This document shows positions 25,638-35,556 of a stretch of 64,000 nucleotides of DNA, piece by piece (within the stretch, counting starts at the first letter, position 1; the number at the start of each line of letters is the position of its first letter). The stretch covers positions 103,595-167,594 of the forward strand of contig NZ_POTC01000002.1 of assembly GCF_002906255.1 (NCBI RefSeq). The letters are read 5' to 3'. Both the position numbers and the translations under genes were made by a program. Under the pieces are notes generated by a model. It saw only the letters and a list, made by a program, of their open reading frames with translations, did no database searches and was not told the origin of the DNA. Origin of the DNA: Novacetimonas maltaceti. GTDB taxonomy: Bacteria > Pseudomonadota > Alphaproteobacteria > Acetobacterales > Acetobacteraceae.

Positions 25638-28016
25638 TCAGTCCTCAATACTCTGCTCCGTATGCCACGGCTGCGATGCGCTGACGCGGATACCGCCATC
25701 ACCGGGGGCACGTCCACCGCCCGATGGATGTTCCATGAAATATTCGTGGGCCGAAAACGGCGCACGTCCCGGCTCCAGCCGTCTCCATACGCCATTTCGC
25801 TGCAATATCCATGACTGGAGGTTGTCCTTCAGGTCCGCCATCATGATCTGGTTCAGCACCCGGTCATGCACCGCCGGGTCACGCATGGGCACCATGCTTT
25901 CCACCCGCCAGTCCATGTTGCGCACCATCCAGTCGGCCGAGGAGATGTAGAGTTTCGCCTTGCGCGACGGCAGGCGGTGCCCGTTGCCGAAGGCATAGAT
26001 GCGCGCATGTTCGAGGAAGCGGCCCACGATCGACTTCACCCGGATGTTTTCCGAAAGGCCCGGCACCCCGGGGCGCAGGCAGCAGATGCCGCGCACCACC
26101 GCCATGACATGCACCCCCGCGCATGACGCCGCATACAGCCGGTCGATCAGCCCCGGATCGACAAGGGAGTTCATCTTGAGCCAGATGCGCCCCGGCCGCC
26201 CGGCCTTCACATGCTCGATTTCCGCATCGATCAGTTCATTGAGGGTGGAGCGGATGGTCACGGGGGAAAACGCGATCGCCTCCATCCGCGCGGGCATGGC
26301 GTAGCCGGTCATGTAATTGAACAGCCGCGCCGAGTCGCGCACCAGTTCCGGGTCGCAGGTAAAGAACGACAGGTCGGTATAGATGCGCGCCGTGATCGGG
26401 TGGTAATTGCCGGTGCCGAAATGCGCGTAGGAACGCAGCGTCCCGCCCTCGCGCCGGACGACGAGGCTGAGCTTCGCATGGGTCTTGAGGTCGGAGAAGC
26501 CAAAGACCACCTGCACGCCCGCCGCCTCCAGCGCGCGGGCGAGGCGGATGTTCGCCTCCTCGTCGAAACGCGCGCGCAGTTCGACCATCGCCGTGACCGA
26601 CTTGCCCGCCTCCGCCGCCTCGATCAGGGCCTTGACGATCGGGCTGTCGCGCGACGTGCGGTACAGCGTCTGCTTGATCGCCACCACCGCCGGGTCCAGC
26701 GCCGCCTGCCGCAGGAACTGCACCACCACGTCGAAACTTTCGAACGGGTGGTGCACGATCATGTCGCGCGCGCGGATGGCGGCAAAGCAGTCGCCCCCGC
26801 AATCGATGATCCGTTCGGGGAATCGCGGCGTATAGGGCGGGAACAGCAGGTCGGGCCGGTCATCGACGATCATCTGCTTGAGGTCGACCACCCCGATCAG
26901 CCCCGACTGCACCAGCACCTCGTCCGGTGGCGCATCGAGCGAAGCTGCCATCGAGCGGGCAAGATCCTCTGGCATGCGCGCCTCGATATCGAGGTGGATG
27001 ACCACCCCGCGCCGTCGGCGTTTCAGCGCGCTTTCATACGAACGGACCAGGTCCTCGGCCTCGTCCTCGAATTCCACGTCGGTGTCGCGCACGACGCGCA
27101 TCACGCCCCATTCCCCCGCGACAAGGCCGGGGAACAGGCGGCCGATGCACATCACGATCAGGCGTTCGAGCAGGATGAAGCGCGTCTGCCCCGGCGGCGA
27201 CAGGGAATCGGGCATGCGGATGAAGCGTTCGATGCGCGAGGGCAGCAGGATCAGCGCCTCCATCACGAACTGCCCGGTGCGCGCGTTCATCAGGCGCAGC
27301 GCCTGCGCGATTCCCATGTTGGGAATGAACGGCAGCGGATGGGCCGGATCGATCGCAAGCGGGGTGAGCACCGGGAAGACCCGCTCCATGAAGCAGGTGT
27401 CGAGCCATTCGCGCTCCGCCGTGTCCAGCTGGTCCTCGTCACACAGCACGATGCCCGCGCCGGAAAGCTCATGCAGCAGGTCGCGCCAGATGCGCTGCTG
27501 CTCATGCAGCAGGCGGGCGGTACGCTCACGCACCGCGACAAGCTGCTGCGCCGGGGTCAGGCCATCGGGCGATGGCGCGATCAGTCCCTCGCGCACCTGC
27601 CCGACAAGGCCCGCGACACGCACGGAATAGAACTCGTCAAGGTTGCTGGCGCTGATGGACAGGAAGCGCACGCGCTCCAGCAGGGGATTGCGGGGATTGT
27701 CCGCCTCGTCCACCACGCGCTGGTTGAAGTCGAGCCATGACAGTTCGCGGTTGATGAAGCGTTCGGGCGAATGGATGTCGGGGCATGGCGCCTCTGCGGC
27801 GGCCTCATGCACCACCAGCGCCTGCGATGGCGGCTCCTTGCGCGTGCGTGCGCGCGACGTGCGGCGTGCGGGCCGGCGCGGCGCATCCTTGCCATCCCTG
27901 GCAGCCGGAGTGGTGGAGGCTGACTTGCGCGGAGGTCTGGACAACGAACTCGATCTCCCGATTGGGGGCCTGCGTACGGGGGACGGGCATGGCCAAGAAA
28001 ACAGGTCCCGCCACAC
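25638..28016 (-). CDS. ppk: Polyphosphate kinase 1
   Basis: PPK1 transfers the terminal phosphate of ATP to polyphosphate. Visible regions are [21 protein letters not shown] (N domain), [50 protein letters not shown] (the autophosphorylated His region) and [14 protein letters not shown] (second active-site His). The annotated frame gives 792 residues because about 86 basic, low-complexity residues precede [12 protein letters not shown] at 27944 with GGGAG upstream could be the true start, giving a shorter tail. It follows hdaA and precedes ppx on the same strand. Confidence 0.93.
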   Translation of the reverse strand: MWRDLFSWPCPSPVRRPPIGRSSSLSRPPRKSASTTPAARDGKDAPRRPARRTSRARTRKEPPSQALVVHEAAAEAPCPDIHSPERFINRELSWLDFNQRVVDEADNPRNPLLERVRFLSISASNLDEFYSVRVAGLVGQVREGLIAPSPDGLTPAQQLVAVRERTARLLHEQQRIWRDLLHELSGAGIVLCDEDQLDTAEREWLDTCFMERVFPVLTPLAIDPAHPLPFIPNMGIAQALRLMNARTGQFVMEALILLPSRIERFIRMPDSLSPPGQTRFILLERLIVMCIGRLFPGLVAGEWGVMRVVRDTDVEFEDEAEDLVRSYESALKRRRRGVVIHLDIEARMPEDLARSMAASLDAPPDEVLVQSGLIGVVDLKQMIVDDRPDLLFPPYTPRFPERIIDCGGDCFAAIRARDMIVHHPFESFDVVVQFLRQAALDPAVVAIKQTLYRTSRDSPIVKALIEAAEAGKSVTAMVELRARFDEEANIRLARALEAAGVQVVFGFSDLKTHAKLSLVVRREGGTLRSYAHFGTGNYHPITARIYTDLSFFTCDPELVRDSARLFNYMTGYAMPARMEAIAFSPVTIRSTLNELIDAEIEHVKAGRPGRIWLKMNSLVDPGLIDRLYAASCAGVHVMAVVRGICCLRPGVPGLSENIRVKSIVGRFLEHARIYAFGNGHRLPSRKAKLYISSADWMVRNMDWRVESMVPMRDPAVHDRVLNQIMMADLKDNLQSWILQRNGVWRRLEPGRAPFSAHEYFMEHPSGGGRAPGDGGIRVSASQPWHTEQSIED

Positions 28017-28058
28017 TAGGCCAGCCGCCCGAACCTTGACCAGAGGGCGCGCGCCTGT

Positions 28059-28838
28059 TTACGCGTCATCCACCATGAGCGGGCCGGTACCTGCGTCCAT
28101 GTCCGTCATGGCCGGGTCGTGCGCCAGCAGGTCGCCAAGTTCACTGATCGCCATCGCGCGCGTCACGGCGCGCCCGGTGGCAAGGGCGGCATGGTCCAGC
28201 CGTCGCGCCACCTCCAGCATGGTCGCGGCCGTGCGTGGCAGGCGCGGCAGCAGCCAGTCCACGACGGCGGGGGCCACGACAATCTGGCGTTCGGCCAGCA
28301 GCCGCAGCAGCACGATGCGCAGCAGCACGTCCTCGGGCTGGCGCACCTGCACTGCCATGGTCGCGCGCAGCCTGCTGCCAAGGTCGGGCAGCGTGACGGG
28401 CCAGTGCGCGGGCGCGCGGCGGCCGCTCAGGGCAAGGGCCATGCCATGTTCGCGCGCGCCGTTGAGCAGGTGCAGCACCGCGCGTTCGTCCCCGCAGCGT
28501 TCGGCATCGTCCACCGCGATCGCGACAATGCCCGACCCGCGCCCCGCGCCGAATATCCGCGCGACATCCGCGCGCGTCAGGTCCGGCCCCGACAGCAGCA
28601 CGGCATCATGCTCGGCCGCCCATATTTCCAGCAGGTGCGTCTTGCCACATCCGCGCGCGCCCCACAGCGCAAGCCGCCGGTCGGGCCATGCCGTGCGGCC
28701 AAGCAGCCATGCACGTGCGACCGCGTTCGATGGCGCCGCCACGAAATCCGCGCGGGTGAAGCGCGGCATGTGCGCAAAGGGCAACACAAGCTGCCCGATC
28801 GTGTCGCGGATCGGCATTTTCTCCGTTTTCAGCCCCAT
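28059..28838 (-). CDS. hdaA: DnaA-related protein HdaA
   Basis: This 259-residue protein has the AAA+ fold of DnaA but no DNA-binding domain IV. In alphaproteobacteria HdaA works with the sliding clamp to inactivate DnaA-ATP after initiation. QLVLPF near the N-terminus is the clamp-binding motif. ALWGARGCGKTHLLEIWA is Walker A, and IVAIAVDDAERC is Walker B, with Asp-Asp as in DnaA. DLGSRLRATMAVQVRQPEDVL matches the sensor region. I chose ATG 28838; ATG 28817 is also possible. It lies upstream of ppk and is divergent from purM. Confidence 0.86.
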   Translation of the reverse strand: MGLKTEKMPIRDTIGQLVLPFAHMPRFTRADFVAAPSNAVARAWLLGRTAWPDRRLALWGARGCGKTHLLEIWAAEHDAVLLSGPDLTRADVARIFGAGRGSGIVAIAVDDAERCGDERAVLHLLNGAREHGMALALSGRRAPAHWPVTLPDLGSRLRATMAVQVRQPEDVLLRIVLLRLLAERQIVVAPAVVDWLLPRLPRTAATMLEVARRLDHAALATGRAVTRAMAISELGDLLAHDPAMTDMDAGTGPLMVDDA

Positions 28839-28990
28839 GCGCCCAACCACCGCTTGGAGCGCGGCCCCGGCTTGACGTAAAGAAGCGCGAAGACCGTATT
28901 GACCCCAATGCTGTCGCATCCATCGCGTCCTCCATAGCCTGCGTGCGGGAGTCCGGGAAAGCGATAGTTTGACGATGAAGGCCCTTGCGC

Positions 28991-30118
28991 ATGACCTCCG
29001 CCGCTTCCACCTCCCCCACCCCTCCATCCAGCGACGCCACGGATGCAGCCTCGGGCGCGACCTATCGCGACGCGGGCGTGGACATCGCCGCGGGCGACGC
29101 GCTGGTGGAGGTGATCAAGCCCGCAGCGCGCGCGACCGACCGGCCCGGCACGATGGGTGGCCTGGGCGGGTTTGGCGCCCTGTTCGACCTGAAGGCCGCG
29201 GGCTTCACCGACCCGGTGCTGGTGTCGTGCACCGATGGCGTTGGCACGAAGCTGATGATCGCGATCGAAAGCGGCCTGCATGAAACGGTGGGCATCGACC
29301 TCGTGGCGATGTGCGTGAACGACCTTGTGGTGCAGGGTGCGACGCCGCTTTTCTTCCTCGATTATTTCGCAACCGGCCACCTGTCGGTCGATGACGCGGC
29401 GAAGGTGGTGCGCGGGATCGCCGCTGGCTGCTCCGGCTCCGGCTGCGCCCTTGTGGGCGGGGAGACGGCAGAAATGCCGGGCATGTATGCCGCAGGCCAT
29501 TACGACCTTGCCGGATTCTCTGTCGGGGCGGCCGAACGCACCGCCCTGCTGCCGCGCGACATCCGCCCCGGCGACACGCTGGTCGGCCTGCCGTCGGCGG
29601 GCGTGCATTCCAACGGGTTTTCGCTGGTGCGCGCCATTGTCAAACGCTCCGGCCTGGCATGGGACGCGCCGTGCCCCTTCGCACAGGGGCAGACGCTGGC
29701 GCAGGCGCTGATGACGCCGACGAAGCTGTATGTCCACCAGGTGCTGAACCTGCATCATGCGGGCCTGCTGCAGGCGGCGGCGCACATCACCGGCGGCGGC
29801 CTGCCGGGCAACCTGCCGCGCATTCTGCCGCATGGCACGCGCGCCGTGATCGACGCCGCATGGCCCGTCCCGCCCGTGTTCGGCTGGCTGGCGAAGGCCG
29901 GGAAGGTCGCGACGGAGGAGATGCTGCGCGTCTTCAACTGCGGCCTTGGCATGGTGCTGGTCACCCGCGACCCCGAAACCGTGATGAAGCGCCTGAATGA
30001 CGCCGGGGAGACCGCCCATGTCATCGGCCGGATCGAGGCTGCCGACAGCACGGACGCCCCGGCTTCGCTGGACATGAAGGTGTCGCCCGATTTCGGTGTG
30101 GCGGGCGCGGGCGCCTGA
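28991..30118 (+). CDS. purM: Phosphoribosylformylglycinamidine cyclo-ligase (PurM)
   Basis: PurM closes the imidazole ring of FGAM to AIR in purine synthesis. The 375-residue protein has [45 protein letters not shown] (ATP-binding), [28 protein letters not shown] and [17 protein letters not shown] 28991 has GAAGG ten bases upstream; a TTG six bases earlier is in frame but too close to that site. The N-terminal 20 residues are Ser/Thr/Pro-rich. It is divergent from hdaA and three bases upstream of purN. Confidence 0.96.
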   Translation: MTSAASTSPTPPSSDATDAASGATYRDAGVDIAAGDALVEVIKPAARATDRPGTMGGLGGFGALFDLKAAGFTDPVLVSCTDGVGTKLMIAIESGLHETVGIDLVAMCVNDLVVQGATPLFFLDYFATGHLSVDDAAKVVRGIAAGCSGSGCALVGGETAEMPGMYAAGHYDLAGFSVGAAERTALLPRDIRPGDTLVGLPSAGVHSNGFSLVRAIVKRSGLAWDAPCPFAQGQTLAQALMTPTKLYVHQVLNLHHAGLLQAAAHITGGGLPGNLPRILPHGTRAVIDAAWPVPPVFGWLAKAGKVATEEMLRVFNCGLGMVLVTRDPETVMKRLNDAGETAHVIGRIEAADSTDAPASLDMKVSPDFGVAGAGA

Positions 30119-30120
30119 GG

Positions 30121-30747
30121 ATGACGGTCACGAAGAAACGCCCGATCGGTATCCTCATCAGCGGGCGCGGCAGCAACATGGGCGCACTGATCGCGGCGTG
30201 CGCGGCGGCGGATTACCCGGCGCGCATCGCCATGGTCATCAGCAACAACCCCGACGCGCCGGGACTGGAGAGCGCACGGGCGGCGGGGCTTGCGACGAAG
30301 GCAATCGACCACCGCCCGTTCGGGCGCGACCGCGCGGCGCATGAACGCGCCATCGACGCCACCCTGCGCGATGCCGGGGTGGAGGTCGTCTGCCTGGCCG
30401 GGTACATGCGCCTGCTGACGCCGTTCCTGACGCAGGCATGGGCGGGGCGGATGCTCAATATCCATCCCAGCCTGCTGCCTTCCTTCCCGGGGCTGCACAC
30501 GCATGAACGCGCGTTGCACGCCGGGGTGCGGCTGCATGGCTGCACCGTGCACATGGTGACCGAAGCCATGGATGAAGGCCCGATCATCGGGCAGGCGGCG
30601 GTGCCGGTCCTGCATGGTGATACGCCCGACACCCTCGCCGCACGTATCCTGACGCAGGAACACCTGCTGTATCCGGCGGCGCTGCGCCGGGTGCTGATGC
30701 CCGACACACAACCGCAGGCGACGGCGGATGCGCTGTTGTGTGTCTGA
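30121..30747 (+). CDS. purN: Phosphoribosylglycinamide formyltransferase (PurN)
   Basis: PurN formylates GAR using 10-formyl-THF. The 208-residue protein shows GILISGRGSNMGALI (phosphate-binding), VISNNPDAPGLE, CLAGYMRLLTPFL, the signature LNIHPSLLPSFPGLHTHERAL with catalytic Asn and His, and GCTVHMVTEAMDEGPIIGQ with catalytic Asp. It is immediately downstream of purM (two-base gap) and forms an operon with it. A dispersed palindromic element follows, shared with the converging ndk gene. Confidence 0.96.
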   Translation: MTVTKKRPIGILISGRGSNMGALIAACAAADYPARIAMVISNNPDAPGLESARAAGLATKAIDHRPFGRDRAAHERAIDATLRDAGVEVVCLAGYMRLLTPFLTQAWAGRMLNIHPSLLPSFPGLHTHERALHAGVRLHGCTVHMVTEAMDEGPIIGQAAVPVLHGDTPDTLAARILTQEHLLYPAALRRVLMPDTQPQATADALLCV

Positions 30748-30780
30748 AAGACTGCCTTAAACAATCTGTTGATAAAAATA

Positions 30781-30862
30781 AAAGTTTTCGGGTGCCGTCT
30801 TTTTTCGAAAAGGCGGCGTCTTTCGAAGCTTTTTGAAAAAAGCTTCACCAAAAACTTTTGAT
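30781..30862 (+). repeat. Dispersed palindromic element, copy 3 (most complete)
   Basis: An outer stem is formed by AAAGTTTTCGGGTG (30781-30794) with CACCAAAAACTTT at the 3' end, with one mismatch and one bulge. Inside it lie two hairpins: GCCGTCTTTT with AAAAGGCGGC, and GAAGCTTTTT with AAAAAGCTTC. The whole can be drawn as a three-way junction. It lies between the converging purN and ndk genes. Confidence 0.85.
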
Positions 30863-30885
30863 CTTTGAAACATTCCCCATGCGCA

Positions 30886-30914
30886 TGAAAAAAGCCGGCA
30901 TTTCTGCCGGCTTT
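30886..30914 (-). terminator. Rho-independent terminator of ndk
   Basis: Read on the minus strand: arm AAAGCCGGCA, loop GAAA, arm TGCCGGCTTT followed by more T residues. It lies 25 bases after the ndk stop. Confidence 0.88.
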
Positions 30915-30938
30915 CCCCATTGATGTCCGAAGGGACGA

Positions 30939-31361
30939 TCAGGGCAGGATTTCGGTGCCTGCGAAGAAGAACGAGATTTCGTTCTTCGCGTTTTCCAGGC
31001 TGTCGGAGCCATGGACGGAGTTCGCTTCGATGCTTTCGGCGAACTGCGCGCGGATGGTGTTGGCCTCGGCCTTCTTCGGGTCGGTGGCACCCATCACTTC
31101 ACGGTTCTTCGCCACCGCGTTTTCGCCCTGCAGCACCTGCACGACAACCGGGCCGGAGACCATGAAGGACACCAGGTCCTTGTAGAACGGGCGTTCCTTG
31201 TGCACTTCGTAGAACGCGCCAGCGGTGGCGGGCGTCAGCTGGATGCGCTTCTGCGCGACGATGCGCAGGCCGGCATCCTCGAACACGGCGTTGATCTTGC
31301 CGGTCAGGTTGCGGCGGGTCGCGTCGGGCTTGATGATCGAAAGGGTACGTTCGACAGCCAT
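30939..31361 (-). CDS. ndk: Nucleoside diphosphate kinase
   Basis: Ndk balances nucleoside triphosphates by passing phosphate through an active-site His. The 140-residue protein has the standard length and motifs: [45 protein letters not shown], and the signature [12 protein letters not shown] with the phospho-accepting His. It ends in a Phe-rich tail. It is monocistronic, divergent from the ABC-F gene, and ends at a clear terminator. A GGAGCC ribosome-binding site lies before the start. Confidence 0.97.
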   Translation of the reverse strand: MAVERTLSIIKPDATRRNLTGKINAVFEDAGLRIVAQKRIQLTPATAGAFYEVHKERPFYKDLVSFMVSGPVVVQVLQGENAVAKNREVMGATDPKKAEANTIRAQFAESIEANSVHGSDSLENAKNEISFFFAGTEILP

Positions 31362-31529
31362 GGAACTGGCTCCTTTTAACTCAAATACATGGGTTCGACA
31401 GGACAGGATGCCCGTCGAAGGGCAGGTGTCCCTGCCTCACGCCATCTAGAGCATATCGGTCAGGACTGGTAGGTACTAGCGCGACGAATCCTGCCATCCG
31501 CGCCACATATTCCCGGAGTATCGCGTTTC

Positions 31530-33422
31530 GTGAGCCTGCTTGTCATATCCGACCTGACCCTTCGCATTGCTGGACGCACCCTCCTCAACGGGGCCAGCCT
31601 GACCATCGACCCCGGTCGCAAGGTGGGGCTGGTCGGGCATAACGGGGCGGGGAAATCGACGCTGCTGGCCGCGATCGCAGGGGATATCGCGCCCGATGGC
31701 GGGGAAATCCGCCTGTCGTCGCGCGCGCGCATGGCCCGCATCCGACAGGAGGCACCAACGGGGCATGGGTCCCTGCTGGACACGGTGCTGGCGGGGGATA
31801 CCGAACGCACCGCCCTGCTGGCGGAGGCCGACAGCGCAACCGACCCCATGCGCATCGCCGACATCCACGAACGCCTGCGCGCCATCGACGCCCACAGCGC
31901 ACCGGCCCGCGCGGCGGGCATCCTGTCGGGACTGGGCTTTGACATGGCGGCGCAGGCGCGCCCGGTTTCGGACTTTTCGGGCGGGTGGCGCATGCGCGTG
32001 GCGCTGGCGACCGCGCTGTTCCTCAATCCCGACCTGCTGCTGCTGGATGAGCCGACCAACCACCTCGACCTTGAGGCGACGCTGTGGCTGGAGGGGTGGC
32101 TGGCGCGCTTCGCGGGTGCGGCGCTGATCGTCAGCCATGATCGCGGGCTGCTGGACCGCGCGGTGGATGCGATCGCGCACCTTGATCGCGGCAGGCTGAC
32201 GCTGACCCCCGGCGGGTATGAGGAGTTCGTGCGCATCCGCACCGAACAGGCCCTGCAGCAGGCGCGCATGGCCGAACGCATCAATGCCCGCCGCGCGCAC
32301 ATGCAGTCCTTCGTGGACCGCTTCCGCGCCAAGGCGACCAAGGCGAAGCAGGCGCAGGCGCGGCTCAAGGCGCTGGAGAAGCTGCCGGTCATCGAATCGG
32401 TGGTCGAAGACGCGCCGAGCCAGTTCTCCTTTCCCGAACCCTCTCCCCTGCCGCCGCCGATGCTGACGATGGACCGGGTTTCGGTCGGGTATGGCGACAC
32501 CACCATCCTGTCGAACCTGTCGCTGCGCATCGACATGGAGGACCGCATCGCCCTGCTCGGCGCGAACGGCAATGGCAAGTCCACCTTCGCCAAGCTGGTG
32601 GCCGGGCGGCTTGCGCCACAGTCGGGCACCCTGTCGCACAGTCCGCGCCTGCGCGTCGGCTATTTCGCGCAGCACCAGGCGGAGGAACTGCGCCCCGACG
32701 AAACGCCGGTCGATCACATGGCGCGCGCCCTGCCCGATGCGACACCGGTGGCGGTGCGCGCGCAACTTGCGCGCTTCGGGCTGGACGCGGCGCGTGCCGA
32801 AACGGTGACGCGCGACCTGTCGGGCGGGGAGAAGGCGCGCCTGCTGCTGGCACTGGCCACGCGCGATGCGCCGCACCTGCTGATCCTTGACGAACCGACC
32901 AACCATCTCGACCTCGACGCGCGTGACGCGCTGATCCGCGCACTGGCGGAATTCGAGGGCGCGGTGCTGCTCATCAGCCATGACCCGCACCTTGTCGAAC
33001 TGGTGGCCGACCGGCTGTGGCTGGTGGGCGATGGCGCGGTGCGCACGTTCGAGGGCGACATGGCGGAATATCGCGCGTGGCTGATCGAACGCGCCCGCGC
33101 CGCGACCTCCGGCGGCGACAGTGCGCGTCCCGCCCCCGCCCCCCGGCGCGAGGACCGGCGCGAACGTGCCGAGGCCCGCAAGGCGCTGGCCCCGCTGCGC
33201 CGGCGCATCCGCGACGCGGAGGCCCGCATGGCAAAGCTGGCGGCCGAACAGGAGAAGGTGGAGGCGCGTCTGGCCGACCCCACCCTGTATGAAGCGGCGA
33301 ACAGCGCGGACGAAGTCACGAAGCTCAACACCCGCCTTGCCGCGTTGCGGCGTGACCATGCGGCGGCGGAAGAGGACTGGCTGGCCGCAGAGACGGAACT
33401 GGAGGAAGCCGAAGCCGAGTAA
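31530..33422 (+). CDS. ABC-F family ATPase (Uup/YheS-like)
   Basis: This 630-residue soluble protein has two ABC domains and no membrane segments, the ABC-F layout associated with ribosome-bound translation factors. Each half has Walker A (GHNGAGKST near residue 36; GANGNGKST near 347), a signature (SDFSGGWRMR; DLSGGEKARL), and Walker B followed by EPTNHLDL. The charged interdomain linker (about 230-300) is the P-site tRNA interaction motif. A coiled-coil C-terminal region rich in Arg/Glu/Ala follows (about 540-630). The start is GTG at 31530 with GGAG about 11 bases upstream. Which ribosomal state it resolves is unknown. Confidence 0.92.
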   Translation: MSLLVISDLTLRIAGRTLLNGASLTIDPGRKVGLVGHNGAGKSTLLAAIAGDIAPDGGEIRLSSRARMARIRQEAPTGHGSLLDTVLAGDTERTALLAEADSATDPMRIADIHERLRAIDAHSAPARAAGILSGLGFDMAAQARPVSDFSGGWRMRVALATALFLNPDLLLLDEPTNHLDLEATLWLEGWLARFAGAALIVSHDRGLLDRAVDAIAHLDRGRLTLTPGGYEEFVRIRTEQALQQARMAERINARRAHMQSFVDRFRAKATKAKQAQARLKALEKLPVIESVVEDAPSQFSFPEPSPLPPPMLTMDRVSVGYGDTTILSNLSLRIDMEDRIALLGANGNGKSTFAKLVAGRLAPQSGTLSHSPRLRVGYFAQHQAEELRPDETPVDHMARALPDATPVAVRAQLARFGLDAARAETVTRDLSGGEKARLLLALATRDAPHLLILDEPTNHLDLDARDALIRALAEFEGAVLLISHDPHLVELVADRLWLVGDGAVRTFEGDMAEYRAWLIERARAATSGGDSARPAPAPRREDRRERAEARKALAPLRRRIRDAEARMAKLAAEQEKVEARLADPTLYEAANSADEVTKLNTRLAALRRDHAAAEEDWLAAETELEEAEAE

Positions 33423-33695
33423 GCGGCCGGGAAACCGTTTCCCAGAAGCTTTTGGGCAAAAAAACTTTGCCAGTACCCTTCAGGTGATTTTCAGCCGGTC
33501 CTACACGCTTCCTTCATTCCGGGATGTGCATCTGTCGTTCCCGGCCGTGCCCTGCCTTCATTGCAAAAAAATCGTCGCTCCGCAGGGGCAGCGGGCAGGC
33601 CCATGCGTTTGACCTGAGCCCCTTGCGCTGGTGGCGCAAAATGGGTCCGATCACTCCACCACTTCCCCATCATTCACCAACCCTTGGATATCTTT

Positions 33696-34838
33696 ATGGC
33701 CTCTCCCACGACAGAGCATGATACCGGCCATGGCACGGGCCACGACATCGCGCCGGAGTCCCGTGACGATGCTGGTGACGACGCCCCGACCAACCCGCAG
33801 GCCGAACAGCTTGCGCGCATTCACCACCTGCTGCGCCTGGCCCTGACGATCACGGTCCTGGTCGTGTCGATCTGGCTGGTGGGCGATGTGCTGATGGTGC
33901 TGTTCGCGGCGACGCTGGTGGCCGTGATCCTGCACAACCTTGCACGCCATCTGGAACGGCGCACACGCATGCCTTACTGGATCGCGCTGAGCATCGTCGT
34001 GCTGGCCATCATCTCCGCCCTGACCGCCATGATCTGGAGCAGCGGCCCGGAGATTTCCGAACAGGCCATCCGCCTGCGCACCGCGCTGAGCGAGCAGGCA
34101 CATACCCTGCGCGACCATATGGGTGACAGCACGCTGGGGCGCATGATCCTCGACAACCTGCCGACCTCCTTTGGCGGGAACGAACATTCCTCCGGCGGCA
34201 GCGGATTCGGCTCCATCGCCGGGTCGATGACCGGGTTCGTCACCTCCGCCTTCGGCGCGGCGGGCACGCTGGCGGTCATCCTGATCGCCGGCCTGTATTT
34301 TGCCATCTCGCCCGAAATCTATGTCAACGGCATGCTGCGCCTTGTGCCGCGCGAATACCGCATGCGCACGCGCGACCTGCTGCTGACGGCGGGACAGACG
34401 CTGTGGGCATGGACGGCGGGGCAGGCGCTCGACATGACGGTCGTGGGCCTGCTGTCCTTCATGGGGCTGTGGATCATTGGCGTGCCGCTTGCGCTCGCGC
34501 TTGGCGTCGTGGCGGGACTGGCGAATTTCATCCCCTATATCGGCGCGTTCGTCGGGGCGGTGCCCGCCGTGCTGATCGGACTGTCACAGGGCACGCGCGA
34601 AGGACTGACGGTGCTGTGCCTGTATGCCGCCATCCAGTTCTTCGAAGGGAACGTCATGGCGCCGCTGATCCAGCGTCACGCCGTGAAGATGCCGCCCGGC
34701 CTGACCATCCTGTCACAGACGATCTTCGGCACGATCCTTGGCATTCCGGGACTGATCCTCGCCTCCCCGCTGACGGCAGCGCTGCTGGCGATGATGGACA
34801 GGGCCACGCCGAAACTGTCGGATGACGAACGGGTCTGA
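33696..34838 (+). CDS. AI-2E family transporter (PerM/YdiK-like)
   Basis: This 380-residue polytopic membrane protein has about seven hydrophobic segments. It starts at LALTITVLVVSIWLVGDVLM after a hydrophilic His/Asp-rich N-terminus (about 45 residues). The C-terminal ANFIPYIGAFVGAVPA and FFEGNVMAPLIQRHAVKMPP are the typical AI-2E (UPF0118) signatures. Members move AI-2, Na+/H+ or other solutes; the substrate here is unknown. I chose ATG 33696 over an in-frame TTG at 33684. It is followed by a dispersed repeat and a converging HAD gene. Confidence 0.88.
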   Translation: MASPTTEHDTGHGTGHDIAPESRDDAGDDAPTNPQAEQLARIHHLLRLALTITVLVVSIWLVGDVLMVLFAATLVAVILHNLARHLERRTRMPYWIALSIVVLAIISALTAMIWSSGPEISEQAIRLRTALSEQAHTLRDHMGDSTLGRMILDNLPTSFGGNEHSSGGSGFGSIAGSMTGFVTSAFGAAGTLAVILIAGLYFAISPEIYVNGMLRLVPREYRMRTRDLLLTAGQTLWAWTAGQALDMTVVGLLSFMGLWIIGVPLALALGVVAGLANFIPYIGAFVGAVPAVLIGLSQGTREGLTVLCLYAAIQFFEGNVMAPLIQRHAVKMPPGLTILSQTIFGTILGIPGLILASPLTAALLAMMDRATPKLSDDERV

Positions 34839-34860
34839 ACAGGCAGGGAAATCAAGTTGC

Positions 34861-34945
34861 AAAAGGTTTTAGATGTCGCCTTTTGATCTAAAAAAGGCGA
34901 CATCTTTCGAAGCTTCTTGGGAAAAAGCTTCACCAAAAACTTTTA
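34861..34945 (+). repeat. Dispersed palindromic element, copy 4
   Basis: The first hairpin is long and perfect here: AGATGTCGCCTTTT (34871-34884) pairs with AAAAGGCGACATCT. Its sequence differs from copies 2 and 3 on both arms. The second hairpin is GAAGCTT-C-TT paired with AA-A-AAGCTTC, followed by CACCAAAAACTTTT. It lies between the converging transporter and HAD genes. Confidence 0.85.
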
Positions 34946-34974
34946 TTCTGATGAACAGGATATTCCGGGCGGAC

Positions 34975-35556
34975 CTATGCCAGCGTCGTGACATCGACAT
35001 AGGCCATGCCCGCATTGCGGGCGGCGGCCATGCCTTCACGGCTGTCCTCGAAGACGAAACAGTGTTCGGGGGCCACGCCAAGGCGCTGTGCCGCGGCAAG
35101 GAACAGGTCGGGCGCGGGCTTGCCATGCGTGACATCGTCAATGGTCAGCATGGCATCGAACAGGTGGTCGAGTCCCACGCGCACCAGCGACGCTTCCACG
35201 ATCCGGCGTGACCCGTTGGACGCGACGGCCATGGGCAGGCGACGGTGATATGCCCGCGCGATCGACGCCACGACCGGGATTTCCTCCAGCTCCACCAGCA
35301 TGTCATGCAGGCTCTGCCGCGCGGTCGCGATGATCAACTCGCGATCCACCGTGGCCCCCAGCCTGTCTTCGACGATATCCAGCACCATATGTTCCGACAG
35401 GCCGCCCTGTCCCCGGAACCATTCACGCGAAATGGGCCGCCGGGTCACCTGCTCCAGCGTCGTCATCCACGCCCGCACATACAGCGGCAGCGTGTCGACC
35501 AGCGTCCCGTCGCAGTCGAAGATCAGCGCCTTCACCCCCGGCGGCACGATACTCAT
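34975..35556 (-). CDS. HAD-superfamily phosphatase (beta-phosphoglucomutase-like subgroup)
   Basis: This 193-residue HAD enzyme has motif I LIFDCDGTLVDTLPLY, a helical cap, motif II MAVASNGSRR, the Lys in THGKPAPDLFL, and motif III CFVFEDSREGMAAARNAGM. The EDS motif and KPAPDLFL place it in the YqaB/YfbT/beta-phosphoglucomutase subgroup of sugar phosphatases. The physiological substrate is not known. The start overlaps the stop of the upstream gene by four bases, so it is cotranscribed with the unknown protein at 35553-36044. Confidence 0.85.
   Translation of the reverse strand: MSIVPPGVKALIFDCDGTLVDTLPLYVRAWMTTLEQVTRRPISREWFRGQGGLSEHMVLDIVEDRLGATVDRELIIATARQSLHDMLVELEEIPVVASIARAYHRRLPMAVASNGSRRIVEASLVRVGLDHLFDAMLTIDDVTHGKPAPDLFLAAAQRLGVAPEHCFVFEDSREGMAAARNAGMAYVDVTTLA

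Noticed and set aside
33440..33470. Possible sixth copy of the dispersed element after the ABC-F gene
   Set aside because: AGAAGCTTTTGGGCAAA is similar to one arm, but the second arm and the CACC tail are missing, so I did not count it.
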